From: Solimonas sp. K1W22B-7
Lineage (GTDB): Bacteria; Pseudomonadota; Gammaproteobacteria; Nevskiales; Nevskiaceae
Assembly: GCF_003428335.1 (NCBI RefSeq)
Contig: NZ_CP031704.1
Coordinates: 1,674,001 to 1,738,000, forward strand
Length of the DNA: 64,000 bases
Direction: 5' to 3'
The notes below the pieces were generated by a model, which ran no database searches, had not been told where the DNA came from, and worked only from the letters and a program-made list of their open reading frames with translations. Below are positions 43,662 to 52,067 of this stretch, piece after piece. Position numbers and translations under genes: made by a program. The stretch's first letter is position 1. Every line of letters starts with the position of its first letter.

Positions 43662-44924
43662 ATGGCCTTAATCACCCTAGGTCTCAGCCACCATCTCGCG
43701 CCGGTCGAGGCGCGCGAACGCATGGCCTTCGCGGAAGCCGACCTGCCGGCGGCCCTGACGCGCCTGCGGGCCCTGCCGGGCGTGGCCGAGGCCGCCATCC
43801 TGTCCACCTGCAACCGCACCGAGATCATGGCGGTGGCCGAGCTGGAGGAGGAGTCGCGCCTGCTCGAGTGGTGGCGCCGCGAGCGCCAGGCGCCGGATGG
43901 CTACGTCGAGAAGTACCTGTACTCCCACCGCGACCTGGGCAGCGTCACCCACAGCCTGCGCGTGGCCTCGGGCCTGGATTCCATGGTCCTGGGCGAGCCG
44001 CAGATCCTGGGGCAGATGAAGCAATCCTTCGCCGTGGCCAACGACCTGCGCGCCCTCGGTCCGGTGCTCGGGCGCCTGTTCCAGCACGCCTTCGCGGTGG
44101 CCAAGCTGGTGCGCAGCCAGACCCAGGTCGGTGCGCACCCGGTGTCGGTGGCCTATGCCGCCGTGCAAATGGCCCGGCGCATCTTCGCCGACCTGTCCGG
44201 CCAGACCGTGCTGCTGATCGGCGCCGGCGAAATGACCCAGCTGCTGGCGCGCCACCTGCAGCAGCATGGGGTCGGCCGCATCGTCGTTGCCAACCGCAGC
44301 CTGGAGCGCGCCGAAAAGCTCGCGCGCGAGGTCCACGGCTATGCCATCAGCCTCAACGACCTGCCGGGCTACCTGGGCGACGCCGACCTGATCGTCTCCT
44401 GCACCGCCGCCCGCGGCACCATCCTGCACAAGGAAGTGATGCAGCGCGCGGTCAAGAGCCGCCGCCGCAAGCCGGTGTTCATGATCGACCTGGCGGTGCC
44501 GCGCGACATCGACCCGCGCATTGCCGATCTCGAGGACATCTACCTCTACACCATCGACGACCTGCGCGCGGTGGTGGCGGAAAACCTCAAGCTGCGCGAG
44601 GAAGCCGCCAAGCAGGCCGAGGTGCTGATCCAGTCGCAGGCCATGGAATTCGGCCGCTGGCTCGAGAGCCGCGACGCCGGTGCCACCATCCAGCAGATCC
44701 GCGGCCGCGCCCGCGGCGTGCGCGATGAGGTGCTGGACAAAGCCCGCCGCCGCCTCGCCGCCGGCGAGAAACCCGAAGACGTGATGACCTTCCTGGCCGA
44801 CACCCTGGCCAACAAGCTGATGCATGCCCCGTCGAGCGCACTCAGGCGCGCCGACGCGGTCGAACAGGCGCTGCTGCTGAACGCGGCGCGCAAGCTGTTC
44901 GACCTTCCCGACGACCAGGCCTAG
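43662..44924 (+). CDS. hemA: Glutamyl-tRNA reductase
   Basis: First enzyme of C5-pathway tetrapyrrole synthesis; reduces Glu-tRNA to glutamate 1-semialdehyde. 420 residues. The catalytic cysteine is in AAILSTCNRTEI near residue 50, with signature GLDSMVLGEPQILGQMK and NADPH site VLLIGAGEM, followed by the dimerisation helix region at the end. It is divergent from the TPR-lolB-ispE operon and heads the hemA-prfA-prmC run. Confidence 0.97.
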   Translation: MALITLGLSHHLAPVEARERMAFAEADLPAALTRLRALPGVAEAAILSTCNRTEIMAVAELEEESRLLEWWRRERQAPDGYVEKYLYSHRDLGSVTHSLRVASGLDSMVLGEPQILGQMKQSFAVANDLRALGPVLGRLFQHAFAVAKLVRSQTQVGAHPVSVAYAAVQMARRIFADLSGQTVLLIGAGEMTQLLARHLQQHGVGRIVVANRSLERAEKLAREVHGYAISLNDLPGYLGDADLIVSCTAARGTILHKEVMQRAVKSRRRKPVFMIDLAVPRDIDPRIADLEDIYLYTIDDLRAVVAENLKLREEAAKQAEVLIQSQAMEFGRWLESRDAGATIQQIRGRARGVRDEVLDKARRRLAAGEKPEDVMTFLADTLANKLMHAPSSALRRADAVEQALLLNAARKLFDLPDDQA

Positions 44925-44981
44925 CGGCCTTGCTGACTTGCCGGCATCTGCCGGCCGGCAGCCATTCCTATCGATCCGACC

Positions 44982-46061
44982 ATGAAAGCCTCACTCCTCA
45001 CCAAGCTGGAAGGACTCGCCGAGCGCCGCGAAGAAATATCGCAGGAGCTGTCGGACCCCGATGTCATCGGCAACGTCGACAAGTTCCGCCGCCTGTCGCA
45101 GGAGTACGCCCAGCTGGGGCCCCTGTCCGAGGCTTATGCCGGCTACCGCGATACCAGCACGGAGATCGCCGGCCTGCTCGACATGCGCAACGACGCCGAC
45201 CGCGAGCTGCGCGAAATGGCCGAGCTGGAACTGCCGGCCGCGCAGGAGCGCCTGGCCGCGCTGGAGAAGACCCTGCAGGGCTATCTGGTGCCCAAGGACC
45301 CGCTGGACAACAACAACGTCTTCCTCGAAATCCGCGCCGGCACCGGTGGCGACGAGGCGGCGATCTTTGCCGGCGATCTGTTCCGCATGTACTCGCGCTG
45401 GGCCGAAGGCCGCGGCTGGCAGGTCGAGGTGCTGTCCATGAGCGAGGGCGAGCACGGTGGTTTCAAGGAAGTCATCTCGCGCGTCGCCGGCTTCGGCGCC
45501 TACTCACAGATGAAGTTCGAGTCCGGCGCCCATCGCGTGCAGCGCGTGCCGGAAACCGAATCGCAGGGTCGCATCCACACCTCCGCGGCCACCGTCGCGG
45601 TGCTGCCGGAGATCGAGGAGTCGCAGATCACGATCAACCCGGCGGATCTCAAGGTCGACACCTACCGTTCCGGCGGTGCCGGCGGACAGCACGTCAACAA
45701 GACCGAGTCGGCGATCCGCATCACCCACGTGCCCACCGGCGTGGTGGTGGAGTGCCAGGAAGAGCGCTCGCAGCACAAGAACCGCGCCAAGGCCATGGCC
45801 CTGCTGTCGGCGCGCCTGATCGACGCCGAGCGCTCGAAGCAGTCGGCCGACATGGCGGCGCAGCGCAAGCAGCTGGTCGGCAGCGGCGACCGCTCCGAGC
45901 GCATCCGCACCTACAACTTCCCCCAGGGCCGCATCACCGACCACCGCATCAACCTGACGCTGTACCAGCTCGAGCGCGTGATCATGGGCGACCTCGACCC
46001 GGTCATCCAGCCGCTGCTGGCCGAGCACCAGGCCGAGCTGTTGGCGGAAATCGGCGAGTGA
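44982..46061 (+). CDS. prfA: Peptide chain release factor 1
   Basis: Recognises UAA and UAG and triggers peptide release. 359 residues. The GGQ motif is in [15 protein letters not shown], and the stop-codon-reading loop PET is in [14 protein letters not shown]. It lies 57 bases after hemA, and its stop overlaps the prmC start as GTGA, coupling it to the enzyme that methylates its GGQ glutamine. Confidence 0.98.
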   Translation: MKASLLTKLEGLAERREEISQELSDPDVIGNVDKFRRLSQEYAQLGPLSEAYAGYRDTSTEIAGLLDMRNDADRELREMAELELPAAQERLAALEKTLQGYLVPKDPLDNNNVFLEIRAGTGGDEAAIFAGDLFRMYSRWAEGRGWQVEVLSMSEGEHGGFKEVISRVAGFGAYSQMKFESGAHRVQRVPETESQGRIHTSAATVAVLPEIEESQITINPADLKVDTYRSGGAGGQHVNKTESAIRITHVPTGVVVECQEERSQHKNRAKAMALLSARLIDAERSKQSADMAAQRKQLVGSGDRSERIRTYNFPQGRITDHRINLTLYQLERVIMGDLDPVIQPLLAEHQAELLAEIGE

Positions 46062-46888
46062 CCCTGAGCGAGGCGCTGGCCTGGGCGACGGCGCGCATCG
46101 GCGCCGCCAGCGACAGCCCGCGCCAGGACGCCGAGATCCTGCTCGCCCACCAATTGGGCCTGAGTCGCGGCCAGCTGTTCACGCGCCTGCGCGAGCCGCT
46201 GCGTCCGACGGATGCCGAGGCTTTCGAGGAGCAGGTGGCGCTGCGCGCGCGCCAGCAGCCGGTGGCCTATCTCACCGGCGAAAAGGGCTTCTGGACGCTG
46301 ACGCTGAAGGTCACGCCCGCCGTGCTGGTGCCGCGCCCCGAGACCGAGCTGCTGGTGGAGTGGGCGCTGGAGTGCTTGGCCGCCAGCGAGGCGCCGCGCA
46401 TCGCCGACCTCGGTACCGGCAGCGGCGCCATCGCCCTGGCCCTGGCCAGCGAACTGCCCGAGGCCTTGGTGATCGCTACCGATCTCTCGCCCGAGGCCCT
46501 GGCCGTGGCCCGCGGCAACGCCGCCGAGCTGGGCCTGGAGCGCGTCGGATTCCGCGAAGGCCACTGGTGCGAGCCGCTGCAGGGCGAGCGCTTCGACCTG
46601 GTCGTCTCCAATCCGCCCTACATCGCGGCGCGCGACGAACACCTGCCGGCGCTGCGCCACGAGCCGCTGTCGGCGCTGACCGATGGCGCCGACGGCCTGC
46701 AGTGCCTGCGCCAGATCGTCGAAGACGCCCCCGCGCTGCTGTGTCCGGGTGGCTGGCTGCTGCTGGAACACGGCTATGATCAGGGCGAAGCCGTGCGCGG
46801 CCTGCTGCGGCAGGCCGGGCTGGCCGATATCGCCACCCGCCGCGACCTCGGCGGCCAGGAACGCGCCACCGGAGGCCGCAAGCCTTGA
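46058..46888 (+). CDS. prmC: Peptide chain release factor N(5)-glutamine methyltransferase
   Basis: SAM-dependent methyltransferase of about 276 residues that methylates the GGQ glutamine of release factors. The SAM site is [16 protein letters not shown], the catalytic motif VVSNPPYIA; the N-terminal helical domain includes [13 protein letters not shown] and [12 protein letters not shown]. The GTG at 46058 overlaps the prfA stop; the longer open frame upstream is the prfA shadow. Confidence 0.96.
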   Translation: MTLSEALAWATARIGAASDSPRQDAEILLAHQLGLSRGQLFTRLREPLRPTDAEAFEEQVALRARQQPVAYLTGEKGFWTLTLKVTPAVLVPRPETELLVEWALECLAASEAPRIADLGTGSGAIALALASELPEALVIATDLSPEALAVARGNAAELGLERVGFREGHWCEPLQGERFDLVVSNPPYIAARDEHLPALRHEPLSALTDGADGLQCLRQIVEDAPALLCPGGWLLLEHGYDQGEAVRGLLRQAGLADIATRRDLGGQERATGGRKP

Positions 46889-47616
46889 GCAACTTCGCCC
46901 GCTACGCGCGGCAGGTGATCCTGCCGGAGGTCGGCGTCAACGGACAGCAGCTGCTGCGCGACTCCAGCGCCCTGGTGATCGGCCTGGGCGGCCTGGGTTC
47001 CATCGCCGCCGCCTATCTCGCCGGCGCCGGTCTCGGCCGCCTGGTGCTGGCCGACCGCGACCGCGTCGAGGCCAGCAACCTGCAGCGCCAGCTGCTGTAC
47101 CGCCAGGCCGACCTCGGCCGCGCCAAGACCGAGGCCGCCCGTGCCCAGCTGTCGGCGCTGAACCCCGAGGTGGAGATCGAGCTGCGCGACGCCGAGACCT
47201 GGCCGCAGGCCGTGTCCACGGTCGACGTGGTGCTGGACTGCACCGACAACTTTCCCGCGCGCTTCGCCATCAACAGGGCCTGCGTCGCCGCGCGCAAACC
47301 CCTGGTCTCCGGCGCGGCGATCCGCATGGAAGGCCAGCTCGCCGTGTTCGACCTGCGCCGCGGCGGTCCCTGCTACGGCTGCCTGTTCCCGGACAGCGGC
47401 GACACCGCCGAGACCTGCGAAGAGGCCGGAATCCTGGGCCCGGTGGTGGGCGCCGTAGGGGCCATGCAGGCCCTCGCGGCGCTGCAGCTGCTGCTCGGCA
47501 TCGGCGAGGCGGGGCGGCTGCAGGTGTGGGATGCGCGCCAGATGCGCTGGCGTTCGCATAAGATGACGCGCGATCCGAATTGCCCGGTCTGTGGAGAACA
47601 AAAAGATGGTCACTGA
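46885..47616 (+). CDS. moeB: Molybdopterin-synthase adenylyltransferase / ThiF-like E1 enzyme
   Basis: Adenylates the C-terminal glycine of MoaD/ThiS-like sulfur carriers. 243 residues. The nucleotide loop is VIGLGGLGSIAAAYLAGAG, followed by ASNLQRQLLY and DCTDNFPARFAIN; zinc-binding cysteines are in CYGCLF and CPVCGE, and the likely active cysteine is in AETCEEAG. It starts at a TTG that overlaps the prmC stop (TTGA). A JAMM-like gene overlaps its 3' end by 11 bases. MoeB and ThiF cannot be told apart safely from sequence alone; the length fits MoeB. Confidence 0.88.
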   Translation: MSNFARYARQVILPEVGVNGQQLLRDSSALVIGLGGLGSIAAAYLAGAGLGRLVLADRDRVEASNLQRQLLYRQADLGRAKTEAARAQLSALNPEVEIELRDAETWPQAVSTVDVVLDCTDNFPARFAINRACVAARKPLVSGAAIRMEGQLAVFDLRRGGPCYGCLFPDSGDTAETCEEAGILGPVVGAVGAMQALAALQLLLGIGEAGRLQVWDARQMRWRSHKMTRDPNCPVCGEQKDGH

Positions 47617-48025
47617 AACCGCCCTGATCCTGCCGCGCCGCCTGGCCCTGCGCATCCTGGCTGCCGCACAGAACGCCGCCCCCGGCCGCACCGCCGGCGT
47701 GGTCGGCTCCGACAGCGACGGCCCGGTCGCCTTCATGCAGCTGCGCAACGGCGCGCAGCAGACCGAGACCCAGCTGGTGCATTCCAGCGGCGACATCCAG
47801 GCCGCGCGCTTCGCGCTGGACGGCCGTGGCCTGGGCCTCTGGGCCTACGTCGTCTCGCACCCGGCCGGCCCCGCCGAGCCCAAGGCCGAGGACTTCCGCC
47901 TCAGCCCCTATCCCGATGCCGTGCACCTGGTGATCTCGCTGTCGACCAAGGGCGTGCTGGAGATGCGCGCCTGGCAGCGTATCGGCGCCGAGCCGCGCGA
48001 GCGCGTGCTGAAGATCCGCGACTAA
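47606..48025 (+). CDS. MPN/JAMM-like protein with degenerate active site
   Basis: About 139 residues with the layout of small bacterial M67/Mov34-MPN-PAD1 metalloproteases that accompany E1-like enzymes. The region normally reading HSHP...S..D here reads VVSHPAGPAEPKAEDF: the first zinc His is Val and the Ser is Lys, while the second His and the Asp remain. The following YPDAVHLVISLS fits the family. The ATG at 47606 has GGAGA at good distance; a GTG at 47591 is possible. It overlaps moeB, so both are probably made together. Likely not an active protease. Confidence 0.72.
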   Translation: MVTETALILPRRLALRILAAAQNAAPGRTAGVVGSDSDGPVAFMQLRNGAQQTETQLVHSSGDIQAARFALDGRGLGLWAYVVSHPAGPAEPKAEDFRLSPYPDAVHLVISLSTKGVLEMRAWQRIGAEPRERVLKIRD

Positions 48026-48038
48026 GAATAAAAACCGT

Positions 48039-48111
48039 AGTCCGCGAATGAACGCAAATCAACGCGAATGTTCGTCTTTCATTTGCGTGCATTCGCGTTC
48101 ATTTGCGGACT
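48039..48111. repeat. Imperfect 32-bp inverted repeat with 10-base period
   Basis: Arms 48039-48070 and 48080-48111 match at about 27 of 32 positions in inverted orientation. Each arm consists of 10-base units (CGCGAATGAA, CGCAAATCAA, CGCGAATG). It lies between the JAMM-like gene and the crotonase gene and resembles the GCGGAT palindrome at 21285-21347. Confidence 0.8.
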
Positions 48112-48135
48112 GAGATTCGTTTTGAGGAGAGAATT

Positions 48136-48924
48136 ATGAGCGAGCAGAAGATCCTTGTTGAAAAGCGCGGCCACGTGCTGCTGATCGGCTTCAACCGTCC
48201 GCAGAAGTACAACGCCTTCGACCTCGAGATGTTCATGCAGCTGGCCGATGCCTACGGCCAGCTCAATGCCGACCCGGAGCTGCGCTGCGGCCTGGTCTAC
48301 GGCCTGGGCAAGCACTTCCACGCCGGCCTGGAGCTGCCCACCTGGGGCAACACCTTCTCCGCCGGCAAGTGGCTGGACTTCGCCGCCCACCAGTGCGATC
48401 CCTGCGGCCTGACGCCGGACCGCCGCGTCAACAAGCCGATCGTCATGGCGATCCATGGCATCTGCTTCACCTCCGGCATCGAGCTGGCGCTGGCCGCCGA
48501 CATCCGCGTGGTCGGCGACGACGCGCGCTTCGGCCAGATCGAGATCAAGCGCGGCATCTACCCGGTGTTCGGCGCCACCGTGCGCATGGTGCAGGAATTC
48601 GGCTGGGGCAACGCCCAGCGCTACCTGCTCACCGGCGACGAGTTCAACGCCGCCGAGGCGCACCGCATCGGTCTCGCGCAGGAAGTGGTGCCCGCCGGCC
48701 AGCAGTTCGACCGCGCGCTGGAGATCGCCGAGCGCGTCGCCAAACAGGCGCCGCTGGGCGTCTACGCCAGCCTCAAGTCCTCGCGCATCACCATGGAAAA
48801 GGGTTTCGTCGCCGCCGTCGCCGCGCTGATGCCCGACCTGCAGCCGATCATGGGCAGCGAGGATGCGAAGGAAGGCGTGCAATCCTTCGTCGAACGTCGC
48901 GAGGCGCAGTTCAAGGGGCGCTGA
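48136..48924 (+). CDS. Crotonase/enoyl-CoA hydratase family protein
   Basis: About 262 residues with the crotonase fold. The first oxyanion-hole region is LVYGLGKHFHAGLEL and the second GICFTSGIELALAADIRV; FGQIEIKRGIYPVFGATVRM follows at the position of the catalytic region. The usual second catalytic Glu is not obvious, so hydratase, isomerase or hydrolase activity cannot be decided. The ATG at 48136 follows GAGGAGAGAATT. It stands alone between two repeat elements. Confidence 0.85.
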   Translation: MSEQKILVEKRGHVLLIGFNRPQKYNAFDLEMFMQLADAYGQLNADPELRCGLVYGLGKHFHAGLELPTWGNTFSAGKWLDFAAHQCDPCGLTPDRRVNKPIVMAIHGICFTSGIELALAADIRVVGDDARFGQIEIKRGIYPVFGATVRMVQEFGWGNAQRYLLTGDEFNAAEAHRIGLAQEVVPAGQQFDRALEIAERVAKQAPLGVYASLKSSRITMEKGFVAAVAALMPDLQPIMGSEDAKEGVQSFVERREAQFKGR

Positions 48925-48934
48925 GGCTATGTGG

Positions 48935-48981
48935 CTCCCTCTCCCCGCAAGGCGGGGAGAGGGTTGGGGTGAGGGGCCACG
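48935..48981. repeat. Left palindromic repeat of the DUF559 unit
   Basis: A perfect 12-bp stem CCCTCTCCCCGC / GCGGGGAGAGGG with loop AAG (48937-48963), followed by TTGGGGTGAGGGGC. It lies 10 bases after the crotonase stop and may also act as a terminator-like structure. Confidence 0.9.
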
Positions 48982-48999
48982 CATTTCCCCGGAGAAACG

Positions 49000-49344
49000 A
49001 TGCGAGGTCCCGATCCCAAAACCACGACTCGCTCCCGTAGTCTGCGTCGCGATCCGACCGACGCCGAAGCACATCTCTGGTACCGCTTGCGTGATCGCCA
49101 GCTTGCCGGCTGCAAATTCCGGCGCCAGGTTCCGCTGGGCCCTTACTTTGCCGATTTTGCTTGTGCGGAGAAGTGGCTTGTTGTCGAACTAGACGGTGGC
49201 CAGCACGCTGAGCAGGTGGCGCAGGACGCCGATCGCAGTGCTTATCTGCGCACAGAGGGCTACACCGTGCTGCGGTTTTGGAACGATCAGGTGCTGCGTG
49301 AGATGGAGGGCGTGCTGGAGGAAATCCTGCGGCATCTCGGCTGA
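49000..49344 (+). CDS. DUF559 (Vsr/restriction-endonuclease-like) protein
   Basis: 114 residues of the DUF559 family, related to very-short-patch repair and other PD-(D/E)xK nucleases. Signature parts are RRDPTDAEAHLWYRLRDRQL, KFRRQVPLGPYFADF, then WLVVELDGGQH with the putative catalytic Asp and Glu-x-Asp, and EGYTVLRFWNDQVL near the end. The ATG follows GGAGAAACG. It is complete and intact. The role of these single-domain proteins is unknown; DNA repair, restriction and repeat mobilisation have all been suggested by context. Confidence 0.9.
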   Translation: MRGPDPKTTTRSRSLRRDPTDAEAHLWYRLRDRQLAGCKFRRQVPLGPYFADFACAEKWLVVELDGGQHAEQVAQDADRSAYLRTEGYTVLRFWNDQVLREMEGVLEEILRHLG

Positions 49345-49351
49345 AAAGCCG

Positions 49352-49392
49352 CCCCTCACCCCAACCCTCTCCCCGCAAGCGGGGAGAGGGAG
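49352..49392. repeat. Right palindromic repeat of the DUF559 unit
   Basis: CCCCTCACCCCAACC leads into a perfect stem CCCTCTCCCCGC / GCGGGGAGAGGG (49365-49390). It is an inverted copy of the left repeat with one extra base pair of loop difference, starting 7 bases after the DUF559 stop and ending 11 bases before the next gene's stop. Confidence 0.9.
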
Positions 49393-49403
49393 TAGGCACT
49401 TTC

Positions 49404-51836
49404 TCAGGGTGCCTGCAACAGATAAACCTGCTGCGTCCGGTCCCTTTGCAACCGCGCCGCATTGCGCGTGCTCGCGAACGCAATCGCGCCGCCATCCGTC
49501 GCCGGCCAGGTATTCACGCCGCGCGAGTTGATCAGCTTCGCCTCGCCCCAGACCCCCGACACCAGCCGCGCCGTCATCACGCGCCAGCGCCAGTCGGCGG
49601 CGCGCGAGTCGTACCAGGCGGCGCGCACGCTGCCGTCCGGCGCCGCGCCCAGTTCCGGGTACTGGCTCATCGCCGGGCCCGCGGCGATCGGCGCCGGTTC
49701 GCCGAAGGCGCCCAGCGCCGCGTCGGACACCACCGCCAGCACCTCGGTATTGGCGCCGGAGGAATGCAGTTCCTTGCTGTCCCAGGCCAGCACCAGTCGG
49801 CCGTCGCCGTTGAAGGCGATGGCGGGGTGGCGGTCGGCACGTTCGTCGGAACCGACGCTCAATGCTGCGCCCCAGTCGCCACCGGCGGGGCGGGTGGCGA
49901 CCTGGATCTGCCAGTTGTCGGGGTCGGTGCCTTCGCCGCTGCCGGTCTGGCCGGTCCATAGCGGGTCCGGGTCGGTGCGGTTGTCCTGCCAGCTCACGGC
50001 CAGCAGGCCGTCGCCGCGTGCGGCGACGCGCGGGCGCACCGAGGCGGGGTAGAGCGCCGAACGGCTGTCGATCAGCAGCGCTGCACGCACGGTCTTGCCC
50101 TCGCGCGTCAGGTTGCGCGGTTCGGTATCCACGCCGACCAGTTGCGCCCAGATGTCGAAGGGCTGCTGCGCGCGGATTTCCTGCCAGGCCACCAGCGGAT
50201 GGCCCTGGGCGTCCAGCGCCAGGTCGGGCCGCTCGGCGCGGCCGTCGATGGCGCGCAGGGTCTGCGCCGGCTGCCAGCTGCTGCCGCCGTCCGTGGAGTG
50301 GCGCAGGCGGATCGCCGGGCGGCGCGGCTGCTGGCCGGCCATTTCGTCCTGCCAGACCACCCAGACGTCATTGCCGCGGGCGGCCACGCGCGGGAAGCGC
50401 GCGCTGGCCGAATCCGGCGCCAGGCTCACCGGCGCGCTCCAGGCATTGCCGCTGCGGCGGCGGTAGACCACGCGTGTCGCGGCCGCCTCATGCAGTTCCG
50501 CCACCAGGTGGGTCTTGCCCTGGCTGACGGCCAGATCGGGGAAGCCGCCGAACTGGCCTGCGGCGCCCAGCGCCAGCAGGGCGCCGTCGTCGCCGCCGGC
50601 ATCGGCCGGCAGCGGGATCTCGGGCTGCGCGCTGACCGGCGCGGTGGAGATGAAGATCGGCGAGATCGCCGACAGCAGCGTGTCGGGGATCTCCGTCAGC
50701 AGCGGGATCAGCCCGCCCGGCAGCAGCCCGGTGTTGATCGCCGACGGCAGGCCGATGCCGCGCGCTTCCAGCCGATACCAGGTGGGTTCCGCGCCCACCT
50801 CGATGTCCACCGTGTAGGTCTGGTTCAGCGAGGCCGGCTGGAAGGTCTGCAGCGGCCCGGCGCTGCGGCCGGGCGACTGGTACAGCATCACGCGCGCGCC
50901 CAGGCCATTGCGCACCGTGATGCGCAGCTTGCCCTTGCGCCCGGCGGGGGCGATGGCCTCGTCGCCGGCGATGGCCTCGTAGACCTCGTCGCCCTGCAGG
51001 TCGGCCTCCAGCGTCAGCTGCGGCGACAGGCCGGCGTCGCTGATGCGCGTGCGGCCGCTCCACAGCGCCTGCAGCAGGGCGCGCTCGCTGCGGTCGGCGG
51101 AAAACACCGAGGTGGTGGGGCGACCCGGCCCGGCGTAGATCCACAGTTCGCGGAAATGGTCGTCGCTGGCGCCGTTGATGCCGAAGCGGAAACCGGCGTT
51201 CCAGCGGTTCTCGGCGTAGTCGATCTCGACATCCGGGCTGCTGGCGCGGTTCCAGGCTTCCACCAGGTCCACGCCCTGGGCGCTGGCGCGGGCATTGGGC
51301 TGGCCGTCGTCGAACTCGCCGTCGTCGGGGTGCGCGGTGATCCAGACCGCGCCCTGGCTGTGGGCGTCCCAGATGCTCCACTGCAAGGGCACGAATTCCG
51401 GCTGCCCCTCGGGCTGGGCGCCCTGCACGATGGTGTCGGTGGCCCCGTGGACCGTGGCATGCGGGCTGCCGTTGGCTTCTTCACCCGGGATCAGCAGCAG
51501 GTCGCCGGATTCCCACAGCGGGTCGTAGTGCTGGTCGTAGGTGCGGTGGTCGGTCAGCGGCAGGAAGTCCAGGCCGGTCAGCACCGCCTGGCCGATCTGG
51601 TCGGCCACCGAGACGTTGCCCGGCCCCTTGTCGTCGCCCAGCTGGCGCAGCAGGCTGCCATCGGAGGAATGGTCGTCGTGGACGTGCAGGTCGCCAGCCA
51701 GCCAGCTGCCCTCGGGCGCGGTCGGCGGCAGAGGTGGTTGCGGCTGCGGGGCGGCGGCGCCCTCCAGGTCGCTACGGCTGCAACTGGCCAGGACAAGGCC
51801 CAGGCCCAGCAGCAGGCCGCGTATCGTTCGATTCAT
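49404..51836 (-). CDS. PHP-domain (CehA/McbA-like) lipoprotein with C-terminal sialidase-like region
   Basis: About 810 residues. The lipobox LVLASC marks a lipoprotein. Residues ~45-270 form a PHP metal-hydrolase domain: GDLHVHDDHSSDG, LPLTDHRTYD, IPGEEANG, WITAHPDDGEF and NGASDDHF supply the His/Asp/Glu metal ligands, close to the CehA/McbA group. The C-terminal half is beta-rich with repeated Ser-x-Asp-Gly and Trp motifs (RHSTDGGSSWQPAQTL, VSWQDNRTDPDP) like Asp-box propellers. I chose the ATG at 51836 (MNRTIRGLLL); the frame is open 27 codons further without a signal. Substrate unknown; a phosphodiester or ester at the cell surface is possible. Confidence 0.82.
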   Translation of the reverse strand: MNRTIRGLLLGLGLVLASCSRSDLEGAAAPQPQPPLPPTAPEGSWLAGDLHVHDDHSSDGSLLRQLGDDKGPGNVSVADQIGQAVLTGLDFLPLTDHRTYDQHYDPLWESGDLLLIPGEEANGSPHATVHGATDTIVQGAQPEGQPEFVPLQWSIWDAHSQGAVWITAHPDDGEFDDGQPNARASAQGVDLVEAWNRASSPDVEIDYAENRWNAGFRFGINGASDDHFRELWIYAGPGRPTTSVFSADRSERALLQALWSGRTRISDAGLSPQLTLEADLQGDEVYEAIAGDEAIAPAGRKGKLRITVRNGLGARVMLYQSPGRSAGPLQTFQPASLNQTYTVDIEVGAEPTWYRLEARGIGLPSAINTGLLPGGLIPLLTEIPDTLLSAISPIFISTAPVSAQPEIPLPADAGGDDGALLALGAAGQFGGFPDLAVSQGKTHLVAELHEAAATRVVYRRRSGNAWSAPVSLAPDSASARFPRVAARGNDVWVVWQDEMAGQQPRRPAIRLRHSTDGGSSWQPAQTLRAIDGRAERPDLALDAQGHPLVAWQEIRAQQPFDIWAQLVGVDTEPRNLTREGKTVRAALLIDSRSALYPASVRPRVAARGDGLLAVSWQDNRTDPDPLWTGQTGSGEGTDPDNWQIQVATRPAGGDWGAALSVGSDERADRHPAIAFNGDGRLVLAWDSKELHSSGANTEVLAVVSDAALGAFGEPAPIAAGPAMSQYPELGAAPDGSVRAAWYDSRAADWRWRVMTARLVSGVWGEAKLINSRGVNTWPATDGGAIAFASTRNAARLQRDRTQQVYLLQAP

Positions 51837-52032
51837 GGTTTTTCCCGGTCCGAACTGTCGTGGGTGCCGCGGGTTGCCGGGCAAAGGTCGGATTTCCAGG
51901 CAGATTCTAGGGGGCATCGGTGGGGCAGGGCTGTAGGAGAATCGCAGGGTATCCGGGGCTGCCGGCCTGTGATCCGCCAGTCTAGGGCGCCCGAATGACA
52001 GCCAGAATGCAGCCGCGGACGCTCCCAGCGAC

Positions 52033-52038
52033 TACAAT
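52033..52038 (+). promoter_or_regulatory. Possible -10 box of proS
   Basis: TACAAT lies 30 bases before the proS start codon, at a sensible distance for a short leader. No clear -35 hexamer is visible, so the call is tentative. Confidence 0.35.
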
Positions 52039-52067
52039 CCGCGGCTCACAGAAAAACAGCCCTACCC

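Larger units (their letters stand above)
48935..49392. mobile_element. Putative DUF559 repeat unit: gene flanked by inverted palindromes
   Basis: A 458-base unit consisting of one DUF559 gene between two inverted repeats of about 43 bases (48935-48981 and 49352-49392). It looks like a small mobile cassette, but no transposase or target-site duplication was identified, so mobility is inferred from architecture and from a gene-less pair of the same palindromes at 38944-39058. Confidence 0.45.

Noticed and set aside
46885-48025. A complete bacterial ubiquitin-like conjugation operon
   Set aside because: Only the E1-like and a degraded JAMM-like gene are present; there is no ubiquitin-like or E2-like gene nearby, and moeB-type sulfur activation explains the E1.
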